DNA from: an uncultured Anaerolineae bacterium
GTDB taxonomy: Bacteria; Chloroflexota; Anaerolineae; Aggregatilineales; Phototrophicaceae
DNA: 41,683 bases
Assembly (NCBI GenBank): GCA_937922795.1
Contig: CALAJK010000088.1
Location: 1-41,683 of the forward strand
Reading direction: 5' to 3'
The position numbers and the translations under genes were made by a program. Within the stretch, counting starts at the first letter, position 1. The number at the start of each line of letters is the position of its first letter. The notes under the pieces were generated by a model, which worked only from the letters and a program-made list of their open reading frames with translations, searched no databases and had not been told where the DNA came from. Below, in pieces: positions 9,252 through 17,836 of the stretch.

Positions 9252-11008
9252 CCGGATGTCACCCGATCGGCGTCCACCTGATACACGACGACCGATCCAT
9301 CCCGGAAGATTTCGACCAGATAGGGGGCGTCCGCCGGGTTGTAAGCGCCCAGTTTGGCTTCTTCTGGACTGTAGATCAGGTAGTCCACGCTGTAGTCTGC
9401 CAGGATACGGCGGCGTTCGGCGTCGTCGGTGGCGCTATCGAAGAACGTCTGCACCATGTCGCGCTTGCCGTAGAAATCGAGCGTCTGCGCCCAGTGCGCC
9501 AGGAAGGCGCGCGCGCCGGTCAGCGCCGGCACGAACTGGCCGATCTCCAGGCTGGCGAACACCACGTCATCGCCGGCGGCGCGCGTCGCCAGATAGTTCA
9601 GGGCTTCGACCTCTTCAGTCAGCAGGAACAGCAGATTGTCGCTGCGGGACAGTTCAGTATCGCTGGTCGTCTTTTCCAGCGGGAACTGCTGCGCTCGCCG
9701 GATGTCCAGAAAACGCTGCGCCAGCAGGTAAACGTTGGTCGGCAGCACCACCAGCACCAGCGCCGCTGACGCAGCCCACACCAGCCGGGTGCGGGAAACC
9801 TGTGGAAAGCGCCGCGCCAGCCAGGGCAGCACTCGCCGATACAGGCCGATCGTGGCCAGCACGCCGATCACCACCTGCCAGCCGCTGAGCAGATGGATCT
9901 GGAAGTTGAACGGCAGATAGATGAGGACGAAATGCGCCAGGAACCAGGCCAGGACGAACAGGTGAGTGTCGTCCCGCTCGCGCCAGGGTGTGCGGATGTC
10001 CAGCGCCCAGATGGCCAGCAGCCAGCCCAGCCCCATCAGGATCGGCAGGTTGAGCGGGCCGGGCGTCCAGGCTCCAGCGTTGTCGAACTGCTCCAGCACG
10101 CCCTTCCACACTGGATCAGCGTTGGTGATGAGAAAGGCTTGCAGCGCCGGCCAGACCGACACCAGCACGATGATCACGCCCGTCTTGAACAGGAACAGCG
10201 GGAAACGCCGGTCGCGCAGCCAGATGAACAGCCCGTACAGGCCGATGACGCCGTAGATGGTGAACATGTCGTAGGCGTGCTGCACGCTCAGCAGCAGCGT
10301 GACCGCCGCCGCCGCCCAACTGTAGCGCAGGTTCTGCGAGCGCTGCGCCAGCAGGGTCAGGGCGAAGATGAGCGCGATCAGGCCGGTAGCGATAGTGAAG
10401 TGCGGGAACCCCATGATAGTGTAGAAAGTGTTCGGCTCAGCGGTGAACACGTCGAACGGATAGCGCACGCCGGGCAGATCGCTGACGTATTTCTCCACCA
10501 CCCACACCCAACCCAAGCCCGAACCTAACACGCCGACCAGGAAGGCGGTGAAGCGTTTCGCGCGGTCGGCGAAGACCACGCTGCCGAAGAAATAGATGGA
10601 CGTCATAGCGAACGCCCCGGCCAGCAGCCGCGTGAGTTGGTAGAGCGCCCCAGTGTCCAGCCCAGTGGCGACCTGAACCCGTCCCAGCGTCCACCACAGG
10701 AAGTTGAACAGCAGCGGCGCGCTCGGCTCCGGCGTGAGCTGGTTCGGGACCAGCACCTTATCCCACGATTCGCGCATCCACGAGAAATACTGGTAGTGGT
10801 CCGGGATGTTGACCGCCACGCCCATGAAGCGGGTGTCGGGCGGCGCGATGCGGTAGGCGTAGGCGTAGGGCAGGCCGGTGACGACCAGCACGACCAGCGC
10901 GACCGCCCCCACGACCAGCCACTCGCGGGCGGTGAAATGCGGCATGACGCGCGCGCGTGACTGAGCGGCGGCGGGAACGCCCGACATTCGATGAGCTTCA
11001 CTGACCAT
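9248..11008 (-). CDS. Polytopic membrane protein, probable GT-C glycosyltransferase
   Basis: The 586-residue protein has about ten hydrophobic helices from residue 29 to about 425, then a soluble C-terminal domain of roughly 140 residues. The first extracytoplasmic loop carries acidic residues (for example NIPDHYQYFSW, about 68-78), the position where GT-C enzymes keep catalytic Asp/Glu. The C-terminal part (LEIGQFVPALTGARAFLAHW) resembles the soluble tail of Chloroflexota mannosyltransferase-like proteins. The start at 11008 overlaps the preceding glycosyltransferase gene by 11 bases and has AAAGGA upstream, so translation is coupled. The likely role is transfer of sugar from a lipid-linked donor during glycan synthesis; donor and acceptor are unknown. 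The function is inferred from topology and neighbours. Confidence 0.72.
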   Translation of the reverse strand: MVSEAHRMSGVPAAAQSRARVMPHFTAREWLVVGAVALVVLVVTGLPYAYAYRIAPPDTRFMGVAVNIPDHYQYFSWMRESWDKVLVPNQLTPEPSAPLLFNFLWWTLGRVQVATGLDTGALYQLTRLLAGAFAMTSIYFFGSVVFADRAKRFTAFLVGVLGSGLGWVWVVEKYVSDLPGVRYPFDVFTAEPNTFYTIMGFPHFTIATGLIALIFALTLLAQRSQNLRYSWAAAAVTLLLSVQHAYDMFTIYGVIGLYGLFIWLRDRRFPLFLFKTGVIIVLVSVWPALQAFLITNADPVWKGVLEQFDNAGAWTPGPLNLPILMGLGWLLAIWALDIRTPWRERDDTHLFVLAWFLAHFVLIYLPFNFQIHLLSGWQVVIGVLATIGLYRRVLPWLARRFPQVSRTRLVWAASAALVLVVLPTNVYLLAQRFLDIRRAQQFPLEKTTSDTELSRSDNLLFLLTEEVEALNYLATRAAGDDVVFASLEIGQFVPALTGARAFLAHWAQTLDFYGKRDMVQTFFDSATDDAERRRILADYSVDYLIYSPEEAKLGAYNPADAPYLVEIFRDGSVVVYQVDADRVTSG

Positions 11009-12206
11009 GCGGCTGTCCTTTCTGGACGTCTTCGACGACCTGCAAGAACCGGCGGCCTACGGCCGTCCAATCGTACTCGCGCTCGACCAGCGCCCGCCCA
11101 GCCTGGGACAGCCGCGCCCGCAGATCGGCGTCTGCGAACAATTGCAGCGCAGCTTCGGCTAGGGCGTCCGGCGTATCAGCGATCAGGATATCCTCGCCCG
11201 GATGCACGTTTAACCCCTCGGCTCCTTTGCGCGTGGAGATGACCGGCGTCCCCAGCGCCATCGCCTCCAGGATCTTGAGACGAGTGCCCCCGCCCACGCG
11301 CAGCGGCACGACCACCGCCCAACTGCTGCGCACGGCCGGGGCGACCTCTGGCAGGTAGCCGGTGAAGGTCACGCCGGGCTGGGCGGCCAGCGCGCGCACA
11401 TCTACGTTACCGGTGCCGCCGGTGACGGTGAAGCGAGCCTGCGGCGCGCGGGCGCGGATGCGCGGCCAGACCTCCTGGATGAAATAGGTGACGGCGTCTA
11501 GATTGGCACTGTAGGTGACCGCGCCGGGGTAGATGAGCGTCTCCGGCTGCAGCGCGCACGCCGGGTCAGGCCGGTTGGCGTCCGCGTCCACCGCGTTCGG
11601 GATGACGATGATCCGGCTGCCGCGGGGCGCGAAAGTCTGCATCGCGCGCTGTTCGGCCTCCGAGACGACGGTGAGCGCAGCCCCTTTCACCAGAAAATAT
11701 CGGATGGACTGCCTGAGCTTGAAGAGCGTCAACTGCGCCCGCAGCCGCCGCAGCGGCGTTCCCGCCGATTGCGCTTCATCTTCGAATTCGGTGATCTGCG
11801 CTTCTTCCAGGATGACCGGCGTCGGAACACCTTCAGCGTAGCGCATGGTCTGGATTTCCGACGCCACCACCACATCCGCCCGCCCGCCGGCCAGCGCCCG
11901 GCGCACCGCGGCGGCCATCGCCGGGCTGTAGACGTCCACCAGCGAGCGCGGCCAGCGCGAGAAGTAGCCTAGCAGCGCCTTCAGGCTGCCCGGCTGATAG
12001 ACGGGTTTAGGCACGGCTTCCACGTGGGCGCAGAACCGGCGCAGATGGGCGACCTGGTCGGCGGTGGCTTCATCCGGCTCGGCGAAGGCCAGCAGCGTCA
12101 CCTCGTGGGCGGCGGCTAACTGTTTGAGCAGATTGTAGATGCGAATTTTCGAGCCGTTGCTGGCCGGGTAAGGCCACCACCAGGCGATGAACAGCACCTG
12201 CGCCAT
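10998..12206 (-). CDS. Glycosyltransferase, GT4-like (GT-B fold)
   Basis: The 402-residue protein has the two-Rossmann GT-B layout: the N-terminal half begins FIAWWWPYPASNGSKIRIYN, a typical acceptor-side glycine/serine loop. The C-terminal half has the donor-side signature with the GGGTRLKILEAMALGTPVIS segment (about 310-329) and RKGAEGL just after it, a classic GT4-type nucleotide-sugar binding site. It belongs to the exopolysaccharide-type sugar transferases rather than to glycogen synthases. It is the middle gene of three on the minus strand, seven bases after the GT2 gene and overlapping the membrane glycosyltransferase. The donor sugar cannot be told. Confidence 0.9.
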   Translation of the reverse strand: MAQVLFIAWWWPYPASNGSKIRIYNLLKQLAAAHEVTLLAFAEPDEATADQVAHLRRFCAHVEAVPKPVYQPGSLKALLGYFSRWPRSLVDVYSPAMAAAVRRALAGGRADVVVASEIQTMRYAEGVPTPVILEEAQITEFEDEAQSAGTPLRRLRAQLTLFKLRQSIRYFLVKGAALTVVSEAEQRAMQTFAPRGSRIIVIPNAVDADANRPDPACALQPETLIYPGAVTYSANLDAVTYFIQEVWPRIRARAPQARFTVTGGTGNVDVRALAAQPGVTFTGYLPEVAPAVRSSWAVVVPLRVGGGTRLKILEAMALGTPVISTRKGAEGLNVHPGEDILIADTPDALAEAALQLFADADLRARLSQAGRALVEREYDWTAVGRRFLQVVEDVQKGQPHGQ

Positions 12207-12213
12207 GCGGCCA

Positions 12214-13128
12214 TCACACCATCATCTGGCCGAAACGCCCGGTCGAGAAGTCCTTGATGGCGCGCAGCATCACCCCGCGCAGATGGCGGCGGTCCTGCCA
12301 TTTGGGGCGCAGCGTCCAGCTCATGAAGGTGCGGGCGAACTCCGTCAGCGTGTACAGCCAGCTTTGCAGGCCGGCGTGGCTGCGGCGCAGGAACAGCAGC
12401 CGGTTGCGCGTCATGTAGTAGTAAGTGCGGGTGGATGCGCCGCGCTGCTCCAGCGAAATCTTGTGCCACAGCATGGCCAGCGGCACGTGGACGATGCGGT
12501 AGCCGGCGCGGGCGGCGCGCACGCACCACTCGGCCTCTTCCCAGTACATGAAGAACTGGTCGTCCAGCAGCCCGACCTGCTCCCACACGGCGCGGCGCGC
12601 CAGCAGGCAGCAGCCGGTCACAAAGTCCACTGGGCGCGGTTCAACGCCGAACTGTGTCTTGTCCTCTTCGTTGACGCCGATCATGTAGGTCGTGCCGCGC
12701 CGCCAGTCGATCGCCCCGCCCGCCGACCAGATGATCTCCGGCGAGCTGTAGTAATAGATCATCGGCCCGGTCACACCGATGGCAGGATCGGCTTCCATCG
12801 CCTCGATCATCAAGTCCAGCATATCGGGGGCGGCCACTGTATCGTTGTTCAGCAGCATGATGTAGTCCGCGCCGCGTTCCAATGCCCGGCGGATGCCGAT
12901 GTTATTGCCGCCGGTAAAGCCCAAATTGGCTCCTGTCTCGATCACCTCGACGTTAGGGTGCGCGCGGCGCACGGCCTCCGGCGTCCCATCGCCTGAGTCG
13001 TTGTCTACCAGGATGATGTGGGTCTGTGGATACGTCAGGTGTTCCAGCGAACGCAGGCAGGCCAGCGTGTCCTCGCGGCCTTTGTAATTTAAGATGATGA
13101 TGCTGACGGATGGTTTCATAAGTAGCAT
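12214..13128 (-). CDS. Family 2 glycosyltransferase
   Basis: Inverting GT-A glycosyltransferase of 304 residues, of the rhamnosyl/O-antigen type. It opens with SVSIIILNYKGREDTLACLR, then ILVDNDSGDGT (about 37-47), GANLGFTGGNNIG (about 67-79) and the metal-binding LLNNDTVA (about 91-98), followed by a GGAIDWRRG region and the EEAEWCVRAARAGYRI segment that carries the catalytic base (ED/EE motif). It is the first gene of a three-gene glycosyltransferase operon. An alternative ATG lies at 13119; neither has a clear ribosome binding site. The gene is divergent from the stressosome operon across an AT-rich spacer. Role: surface glycan or exopolysaccharide assembly. Confidence 0.93.
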   Translation of the reverse strand: MLLMKPSVSIIILNYKGREDTLACLRSLEHLTYPQTHIILVDNDSGDGTPEAVRRAHPNVEVIETGANLGFTGGNNIGIRRALERGADYIMLLNNDTVAAPDMLDLMIEAMEADPAIGVTGPMIYYYSSPEIIWSAGGAIDWRRGTTYMIGVNEEDKTQFGVEPRPVDFVTGCCLLARRAVWEQVGLLDDQFFMYWEEAEWCVRAARAGYRIVHVPLAMLWHKISLEQRGASTRTYYYMTRNRLLFLRRSHAGLQSWLYTLTEFARTFMSWTLRPKWQDRRHLRGVMLRAIKDFSTGRFGQMMV

Positions 13129-13293
13129 TGGCTTTCAAATTTGCGCGTCATTGAGGCGGCTGCGACGATACCCTAAGCCCGAAATGCGGCTTACATTTCA
13201 TCCTAGAAGGAGCGCCTTGCAATCGGCTAAATGGTCGCGGAGCGCGGCGTCTCACCGCAGCCAATCTTTACGCTTGGCGGCGCAGCTTAATCA

Positions 13294-13299
13294 TATAAT
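13294..13299 (+). promoter_or_regulatory. Candidate -10 element upstream of the stressosome operon
   Basis: TATAAT lies in an unusually AT-rich stretch (13285-13350) between the GT2 gene and the first rsbR. No good -35 is visible at 16-18 bases, and the distance to the start at 13416 is long, so this is a weak call. The whole spacer (13129-13415) otherwise holds no gene. Confidence 0.3.
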
Positions 13300-13415
13300 T
13301 AATTTAGACAGCAGGATGCGCGTAATCATCATCAATTAATCATCAACTGACTGCGCACTGCGCAGGACATGTGTGTACACCAGCGCTCGCTTTTGTGATG
13401 AGGAAGATAGACTCC

Positions 13416-14651
13416 ATGTCCATATCAGCTCATGAAAACCCCCTCCCAACCGTGTCGGCGTCTGCCGCCCTGCTCAGCGACGCGGCCATCTTTCGCGCGC
13501 TGGCCGACAACGCCGCCGACAGCATCATGATCACTGCCCTGGACGGGACTGTCGCTTACGCCAATCGCGCCAGTTACACCATGCTCGGATATGACTATGA
13601 TCAGCAGGAGCTGATCGGGCTGACGGCGGCGACGATCATCCCGGCCGAGTCCAGGGAGACCACGAGCGAGGAGGTAACAGCCTCGCTAGCGGCTGCCGGA
13701 ATTTGGCGCGGCGAGCTGCGCCAGCAGCGCAAGGATGGCACATTAATTGATGTATCCGCCGCGGCGTTCATCCTGCAAAACAGCCAGGGAGAATTAGCGG
13801 GCGTCGCCAGCATCGTCCGTGACATCACCGAACTGAAGGCCAGCCGCCAGGCGCTGATCGAGTCGGAAGACCGTTTCCGTCGCGTCATCGAGAGCTCACC
13901 GGACATCATCGTCGAGCTTGACCGCCAGGGGCGCGTCGAAATGCTTTACTATCCTGGCGTGGGGTTGATGCCAGACAAAGTTGGCCAGCAGTACATCGAC
14001 CTCATTTTGGATGAAGAGGCGAAACCCGTGGTGCAGGCGGCGATCGATGCCGCGCTGAGCAGCGGCCAACCGGCAGCCTTCTCTAGCGAGCGGCTCAACC
14101 CGCTGTTAGGTGAAAAGCGCTGGTACAACTCCATCTACACGCCGTTTCGCGCCGCCGATGGCCAGATTGCCGGCGTGATCATCGCCACGCGCGACATCAC
14201 CGACATCAAACGCAGCGAGCTGGAACGCGACGCGCTCCAGCAGCAGGTCATCGAAGCCCAGCGTCAAGCGCTGGCTGAGCTGTCCACACCCATCATTCCA
14301 GTGGTCGAGGGCATCATCGTCATGCCGCTGGTGGGGGCGGTGGACACGCAGCGTTCGCGCGACGTGATGCGAGCGCTGCTGGAGGGCATCAGCCGCTACC
14401 GCGCCCAGATCGCCATCGTGGACATCACTGGCGTGCCCGTGGTCGATACCGGCGTCGCCCAGCATCTGGACAAGACCATCCAGGCGGCGCGGCTGAAGGG
14501 CGTGCAGACGTTGGTCACCGGCGTGTCGGAATCGGTAGCTGAGACGATCGTCGATCTGGGCATCAACTGGCAGGGCATCGAGACGCTGCGCGATCTGCAA
14601 ACCGGGCTGCGCGTAGCGCTCAAGCAGTTGGGCAAACGAATCGGCGTCTGA
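13416..14651 (+). CDS. rsbR: RsbR-like stressosome protein, PAS-PAS-STAS
   Basis: Scaffold and sensor subunit of a stressosome-type complex. The 411-residue protein has two PAS domains (about 27-145 and 148-265), a helical linker (about 268-285, EAQRQALAELSTPIIPV, also found in RsbR and its paralogues) and a C-terminal STAS domain. Thr345 (GVPVVDTGVA) and Thr377 (AETIVDLG) lie at positions matching the two phosphorylated threonines of B. subtilis RsbR, by my reading. The PAS pair replaces the globin-like sensor of B. subtilis RsbR, so the signal may be a small molecule, redox or light. The ATG at 13416 follows AGGAAG by about nine bases; an in-frame ATG at 13371 is less likely. First gene of the operon with rsbR2, rsbS, rsbT, a second ATPase and rsbX. 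Confidence 0.88.
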   Translation: MSISAHENPLPTVSASAALLSDAAIFRALADNAADSIMITALDGTVAYANRASYTMLGYDYDQQELIGLTAATIIPAESRETTSEEVTASLAAAGIWRGELRQQRKDGTLIDVSAAAFILQNSQGELAGVASIVRDITELKASRQALIESEDRFRRVIESSPDIIVELDRQGRVEMLYYPGVGLMPDKVGQQYIDLILDEEAKPVVQAAIDAALSSGQPAAFSSERLNPLLGEKRWYNSIYTPFRAADGQIAGVIIATRDITDIKRSELERDALQQQVIEAQRQALAELSTPIIPVVEGIIVMPLVGAVDTQRSRDVMRALLEGISRYRAQIAIVDITGVPVVDTGVAQHLDKTIQAARLKGVQTLVTGVSESVAETIVDLGINWQGIETLRDLQTGLRVALKQLGKRIGV

Positions 14652-14747
14652 AACGATAATCTCAATGCAATCATGACGCTGTTTGGGATTACACTGAGTC
14701 TGTGCGCGAAATGACGAGACTAGCAGGCTCTTGGGGGAGTGAGAGGT

Positions 14748-16580
14748 ATGACAGTTGCGTCTGACATTGAAGATCGCTTAGCGCGAGTCGAAGCCGATCT
14801 TGACCGAGTATCCGTCTTATTGAACATCAGTCTGGCGCTGAACAGCGCCCGCACGGATGATGAAATCCTGAGCGCCCTCAGCCAGTACGGGATTAAGCAC
14901 GGCGCAGCCAGCGCCGCTCTCCTGTACATTGACAGCAATCCGAATGACGAACCGGAGTGGGCGCAGATCGTGGCCATTTGGCAGCGGCCGGGCAGGGTAT
15001 CACCCAGCATCTCGTTGGGTATGCGGTTTTACCTGCCCGATTTTTCCTTCTACCGCAACTGGCTTACTAACTCTAAGAATGCACAATTGGTGTCGAACGT
15101 AGCCAATGATCCACAACTAGATGAGAATACTCGCCAACTTTACCTGATGGCTGGTGTAAAGACTACTGCCGCTATCCCGCTAACGCGCAACGAGCAGTGG
15201 CTGGGATTACTGACATTTAGCTGGGATGAACTGCACACGTTTAGCAACCAGGAAGTTGCCATCTACAACTCGCTGCCGGCGCTGGCTGGACCGTCGGTCG
15301 AAAACCGCCGCCTGCTGCTGAACATGGAGCACATCATCAGCGAAAAAACCGCCGAACTGACCGAATCGCGCCAGATGCTGGAGACGATCCTGGACACGAT
15401 CCCATTAGGCGTGTTCTGGAAAGACCGCGACGGTCATTTCCTCGGCTGCAACCAGCTGGTCGCCCGGGATGCCGGTTTGCAGTCCCCGACAGAGATCATC
15501 GGCAAGACAGACGAAGACTTCGCCTGGCGCGACTACGCCGCCCAGTATCGCGCTGACGATCTGAGCGTGATCGAAAGCGGCCAGCCGCGCCTGAACATCG
15601 AGGAGCTGCTGGCCAGCGCTGATGGCAGTCGAGTTTGGCTGCGCACCAGCAAAATCCCGCTGCGGGACGCCAGCGGCGCGATCATTGGCGTGCTGGGCAT
15701 GTACGAGGATATCACCGCCCAGAAAGAGGCTAAAAGCCGCCTGTTCGACAGCCAGCAGCGCCTGGAGCTGGCTGTCAGGAGCGCCAACATCGGCCTTTGG
15801 GACTGGGACTTCCGCACCGATCGGGTGGAGTTCCACAACCAGGATCTGCCGCGCATGCTCGGCTATGAACCAGGCGAATTGACCAACACCCGTGAAGCCT
15901 TCACAGAGCTGATTCATCCCGACGATCTGCAGATGATGCTCGCTGCGCTGCAGGCGCACATCGCCGATCCCTCAGTCCCCTACAACACTGAAGGTCGAAT
16001 ACGGATGAAAGACGGGAGTTGGAAGTGGGTGCTGGGGAGCGGCGTGATCGTCGAGCGCGATGCCGACGGCCAGCCGCTGCGGATGATCGGCACGTATCAA
16101 GACATCGACCAGCAGAAGCGCTTCGCCGAGGAGCGCGAACGCCTGCAGCAGGAGATCATCGAAGCCCAGCGCCAGGCGCTGGCCGAGCTGTCCACGCCCA
16201 TCATCCCCATCATGGATCGCATCATCGTCCTGCCGCTGGTCGGTGGGATTGACACCCAGCGCGCCCGCGACATCATGCGGGCGGTGCTGGAAGGGATCAC
16301 CCGCTACCGCGCCAAGATCGTCATCCTGGATATCACCGGCGTGCCCGTGGTGGACAGCGGCGTGGCGGATCATCTCAACCGCACCATCCAGGCTGCCCGG
16401 CTGAAGGGCGCGCAGACCATCGTCACCGGCATCACCGACGCGGTCGCCGAAACCATTGTGGATCTAGGCATTGATTGGCATACTTTCGAAACCCTGCGCG
16501 ACCTGCAGTCTGGCTTGGTCATGGCGCTGGATCGTGTGGGCTATCGGCTGCAGCAAGTGGGCAACGGCAACGGAAAGTGA
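14748..16580 (+). CDS. rsbR2: RsbR-like stressosome protein, GAF-PAS-PAS-STAS
   Basis: Second stressosome sensor subunit, 610 residues: an N-terminal coiled coil (about 5-25), a GAF domain (about 25-185), a PAS domain (about 205-325), a second PAS with PAC (about 335-455), the RsbR-type linker (EAQRQALAELSTPIIPI, about 470-486) and a STAS domain. Ser537 (GVPVVDSGVA) stands where the other RsbR has Thr345, while the second site, Thr569 (AETIVDLG), is kept. The STAS domains of the two proteins are closely similar, so they are paralogues. The ATG at 14748 follows GGAG by nine bases and is preferred to the GTG at 14739. The spacer to rsbR1 is 96 bases and to rsbS nine, so the later genes are tightly coupled. 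Confidence 0.88.
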   Translation: MTVASDIEDRLARVEADLDRVSVLLNISLALNSARTDDEILSALSQYGIKHGAASAALLYIDSNPNDEPEWAQIVAIWQRPGRVSPSISLGMRFYLPDFSFYRNWLTNSKNAQLVSNVANDPQLDENTRQLYLMAGVKTTAAIPLTRNEQWLGLLTFSWDELHTFSNQEVAIYNSLPALAGPSVENRRLLLNMEHIISEKTAELTESRQMLETILDTIPLGVFWKDRDGHFLGCNQLVARDAGLQSPTEIIGKTDEDFAWRDYAAQYRADDLSVIESGQPRLNIEELLASADGSRVWLRTSKIPLRDASGAIIGVLGMYEDITAQKEAKSRLFDSQQRLELAVRSANIGLWDWDFRTDRVEFHNQDLPRMLGYEPGELTNTREAFTELIHPDDLQMMLAALQAHIADPSVPYNTEGRIRMKDGSWKWVLGSGVIVERDADGQPLRMIGTYQDIDQQKRFAEERERLQQEIIEAQRQALAELSTPIIPIMDRIIVLPLVGGIDTQRARDIMRAVLEGITRYRAKIVILDITGVPVVDSGVADHLNRTIQAARLKGAQTIVTGITDAVAETIVDLGIDWHTFETLRDLQSGLVMALDRVGYRLQQVGNGNGK

Positions 16581-16589
16581 GCGTAACCC

Positions 16590-17003
16590 ATGTACTTCAC
16601 CAACATTCAGAAACTCGAAAATCTGCTGCTGGTCGCTGTCCCGCAGGACTTGATGGATGACGAGGTGATCCAACTGCGACGCGAGGTACTTCAGGCCATC
16701 CGGCAGTACGGGTCGCAGGTGGTGCTGCTGGACTTCTCGCGGGTGGATATCTGCGACAGTTTCTTCGGGCGTTTCATCTACAGCACCTCCAAGATGGTTG
16801 AACTGATGGGCGCTAAAGTCATCATCGCCGGCCTGCAGGACATCGTGATCGAGACGATGGTCGAGCTGGGGATGACGCTGCCCGACGTGGACGCCGTGCT
16901 CGATCTGGATGACGCGCTAGCGCTGACCCGATCGCTGTCGCAGAATGGCGGCGCGCCAACCGAGGACTCAGCGGAGATTGAAACCCTGACCCTGGAGGGG
17001 TAG
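16590..17003 (+). CDS. rsbS: RsbS-like STAS antagonist
   Basis: Minimal STAS protein of 137 residues that builds the stressosome core with RsbR and sequesters RsbT. Ser57, in DICDSFFGRF, matches the phosphorylated Ser59 of B. subtilis RsbS in position and context (IDSFIAR). The STAS core includes MELMGAKVIIAGLQDIVIETM-like sequence, here spread over about 70-90. The C-terminal 25 residues are acidic and less conserved. It begins nine bases after rsbR2 and ends three bases before rsbT, in line with an RsbR-RsbS-RsbT transcription unit. Nothing is missing or disrupted. Confidence 0.92.
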   Translation: MYFTNIQKLENLLLVAVPQDLMDDEVIQLRREVLQAIRQYGSQVVLLDFSRVDICDSFFGRFIYSTSKMVELMGAKVIIAGLQDIVIETMVELGMTLPDVDAVLDLDDALALTRSLSQNGGAPTEDSAEIETLTLEG

Positions 17004-17006
17004 CAT

Positions 17007-17426
17007 ATGGCGACATTGAAGGTCAGCGATCAACTGCATTTCCAAATCCAGCATGTCTCGGACGTTTCCACTTCGCGCCGTCAGGGGATGCAGTTGGCGC
17101 TGGATATGGGATTCCCGCACGCCGATGCCACCAAGATCGCCGTCGTGATCTCCGAACTGGCGCGCAACATCCTGATCTACGCCCAGGTAGGCACGGTCAT
17201 CGTCATGGCGCACCGGGGGTTAGACGGCAAACGCGGCATCAAGATCATCGCCGACGACAACGGCCCCGGCATCCCCAACCTGGATAAGGCCATGACGGAC
17301 GGTTACACGACCTCCGGCGGGCTGGGGTTGGGGCTGTCCGGTTCCAAACGGCTGATGGACGAGTTCTACATCCATTCAGAAGTAGGGCGAGGGACGAACG
17401 TCACCGCGATCAAATGGCTGAGATAG
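17007..17426 (+). CDS. rsbT: RsbT-like serine/threonine kinase (switch kinase)
   Basis: HPK-fold kinase of 139 residues that phosphorylates RsbR and RsbS and, once released, acts on the downstream partner. The match to RsbT is strong: an N box ISELARNILIYA (about 48-59), a G1 box DNGPGIPN (about 89-96) with the Asp for Mg-ATP, a G2 box SGGLGLGL, the LMDEFYIHSEVG segment, and a C terminus ending in IKWLR, the same as B. subtilis RsbT. The gene begins three bases after rsbS and overlaps the next gene by 13 bases. RsbU, the usual target, is not in the window. Confidence 0.93.
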   Translation: MATLKVSDQLHFQIQHVSDVSTSRRQGMQLALDMGFPHADATKIAVVISELARNILIYAQVGTVIVMAHRGLDGKRGIKIIADDNGPGIPNLDKAMTDGYTTSGGLGLGLSGSKRLMDEFYIHSEVGRGTNVTAIKWLR

Positions 17427-17836
17427 ACCTGCTGTTCACACCTGTCAGCGTCCCCATCCGCGATGACACCCATGCGGTGGTCGCCTCCCAGCGTGCCCAC
17501 CGCATGGCCGCGCAGTTGGGGTTCTCGCCGGTCGAACAGACGTCGCTGAGCACCGCGATCCTGGAGATCGCGCGCAACATCGTCAAATACGCTGGCAGCG
17601 GCGAGATGGTGCTGGTCGCGCTTCAGGATGAAGGGCGCGTCGGCATCGCGGTGCTGGCCTGCGACGATGGGCCGGGCATTGCCGACGTGGATTTGGCGCT
17701 GAAAGATGGTTTCACCACAGGCCGCGGCCTGGGACTAGGGCTGCCAGGCGCGCGCCGGTTGATGGATGATTTCGACATCGCCTCCGCCCTGGGGCGGGGC
17801 ACGACCGTCATCATGGAGAAGTGGAAGCGAACATGA
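17414..17836 (+). CDS. Second RsbT-like HATPase, possible anti-sigma-type kinase
   Basis: HPK-fold ATPase of 140 residues, paralogous to the preceding rsbT. It has an N box ILEIARNIVKYA, a G1 box CDDGPGIADV and a G2 box GRGLGLGLPGARRLMDDF, all apparently intact. The start overlaps rsbT by 13 bases and the stop overlaps the rsbX start as ATGA, so all three are translationally coupled. Its N-terminal 15 residues (AEIDLLFTPVSVPIRDD) differ from RsbT. Its partner is unknown: it could act on a separate STAS target, serve as a second output kinase, or tune RsbT. I cannot tell it apart from an RsbW-like anti-sigma factor, though it resembles RsbT more. Confidence 0.85.
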   Translation: MAEIDLLFTPVSVPIRDDTHAVVASQRAHRMAAQLGFSPVEQTSLSTAILEIARNIVKYAGSGEMVLVALQDEGRVGIAVLACDDGPGIADVDLALKDGFTTGRGLGLGLPGARRLMDDFDIASALGRGTTVIMEKWKRT

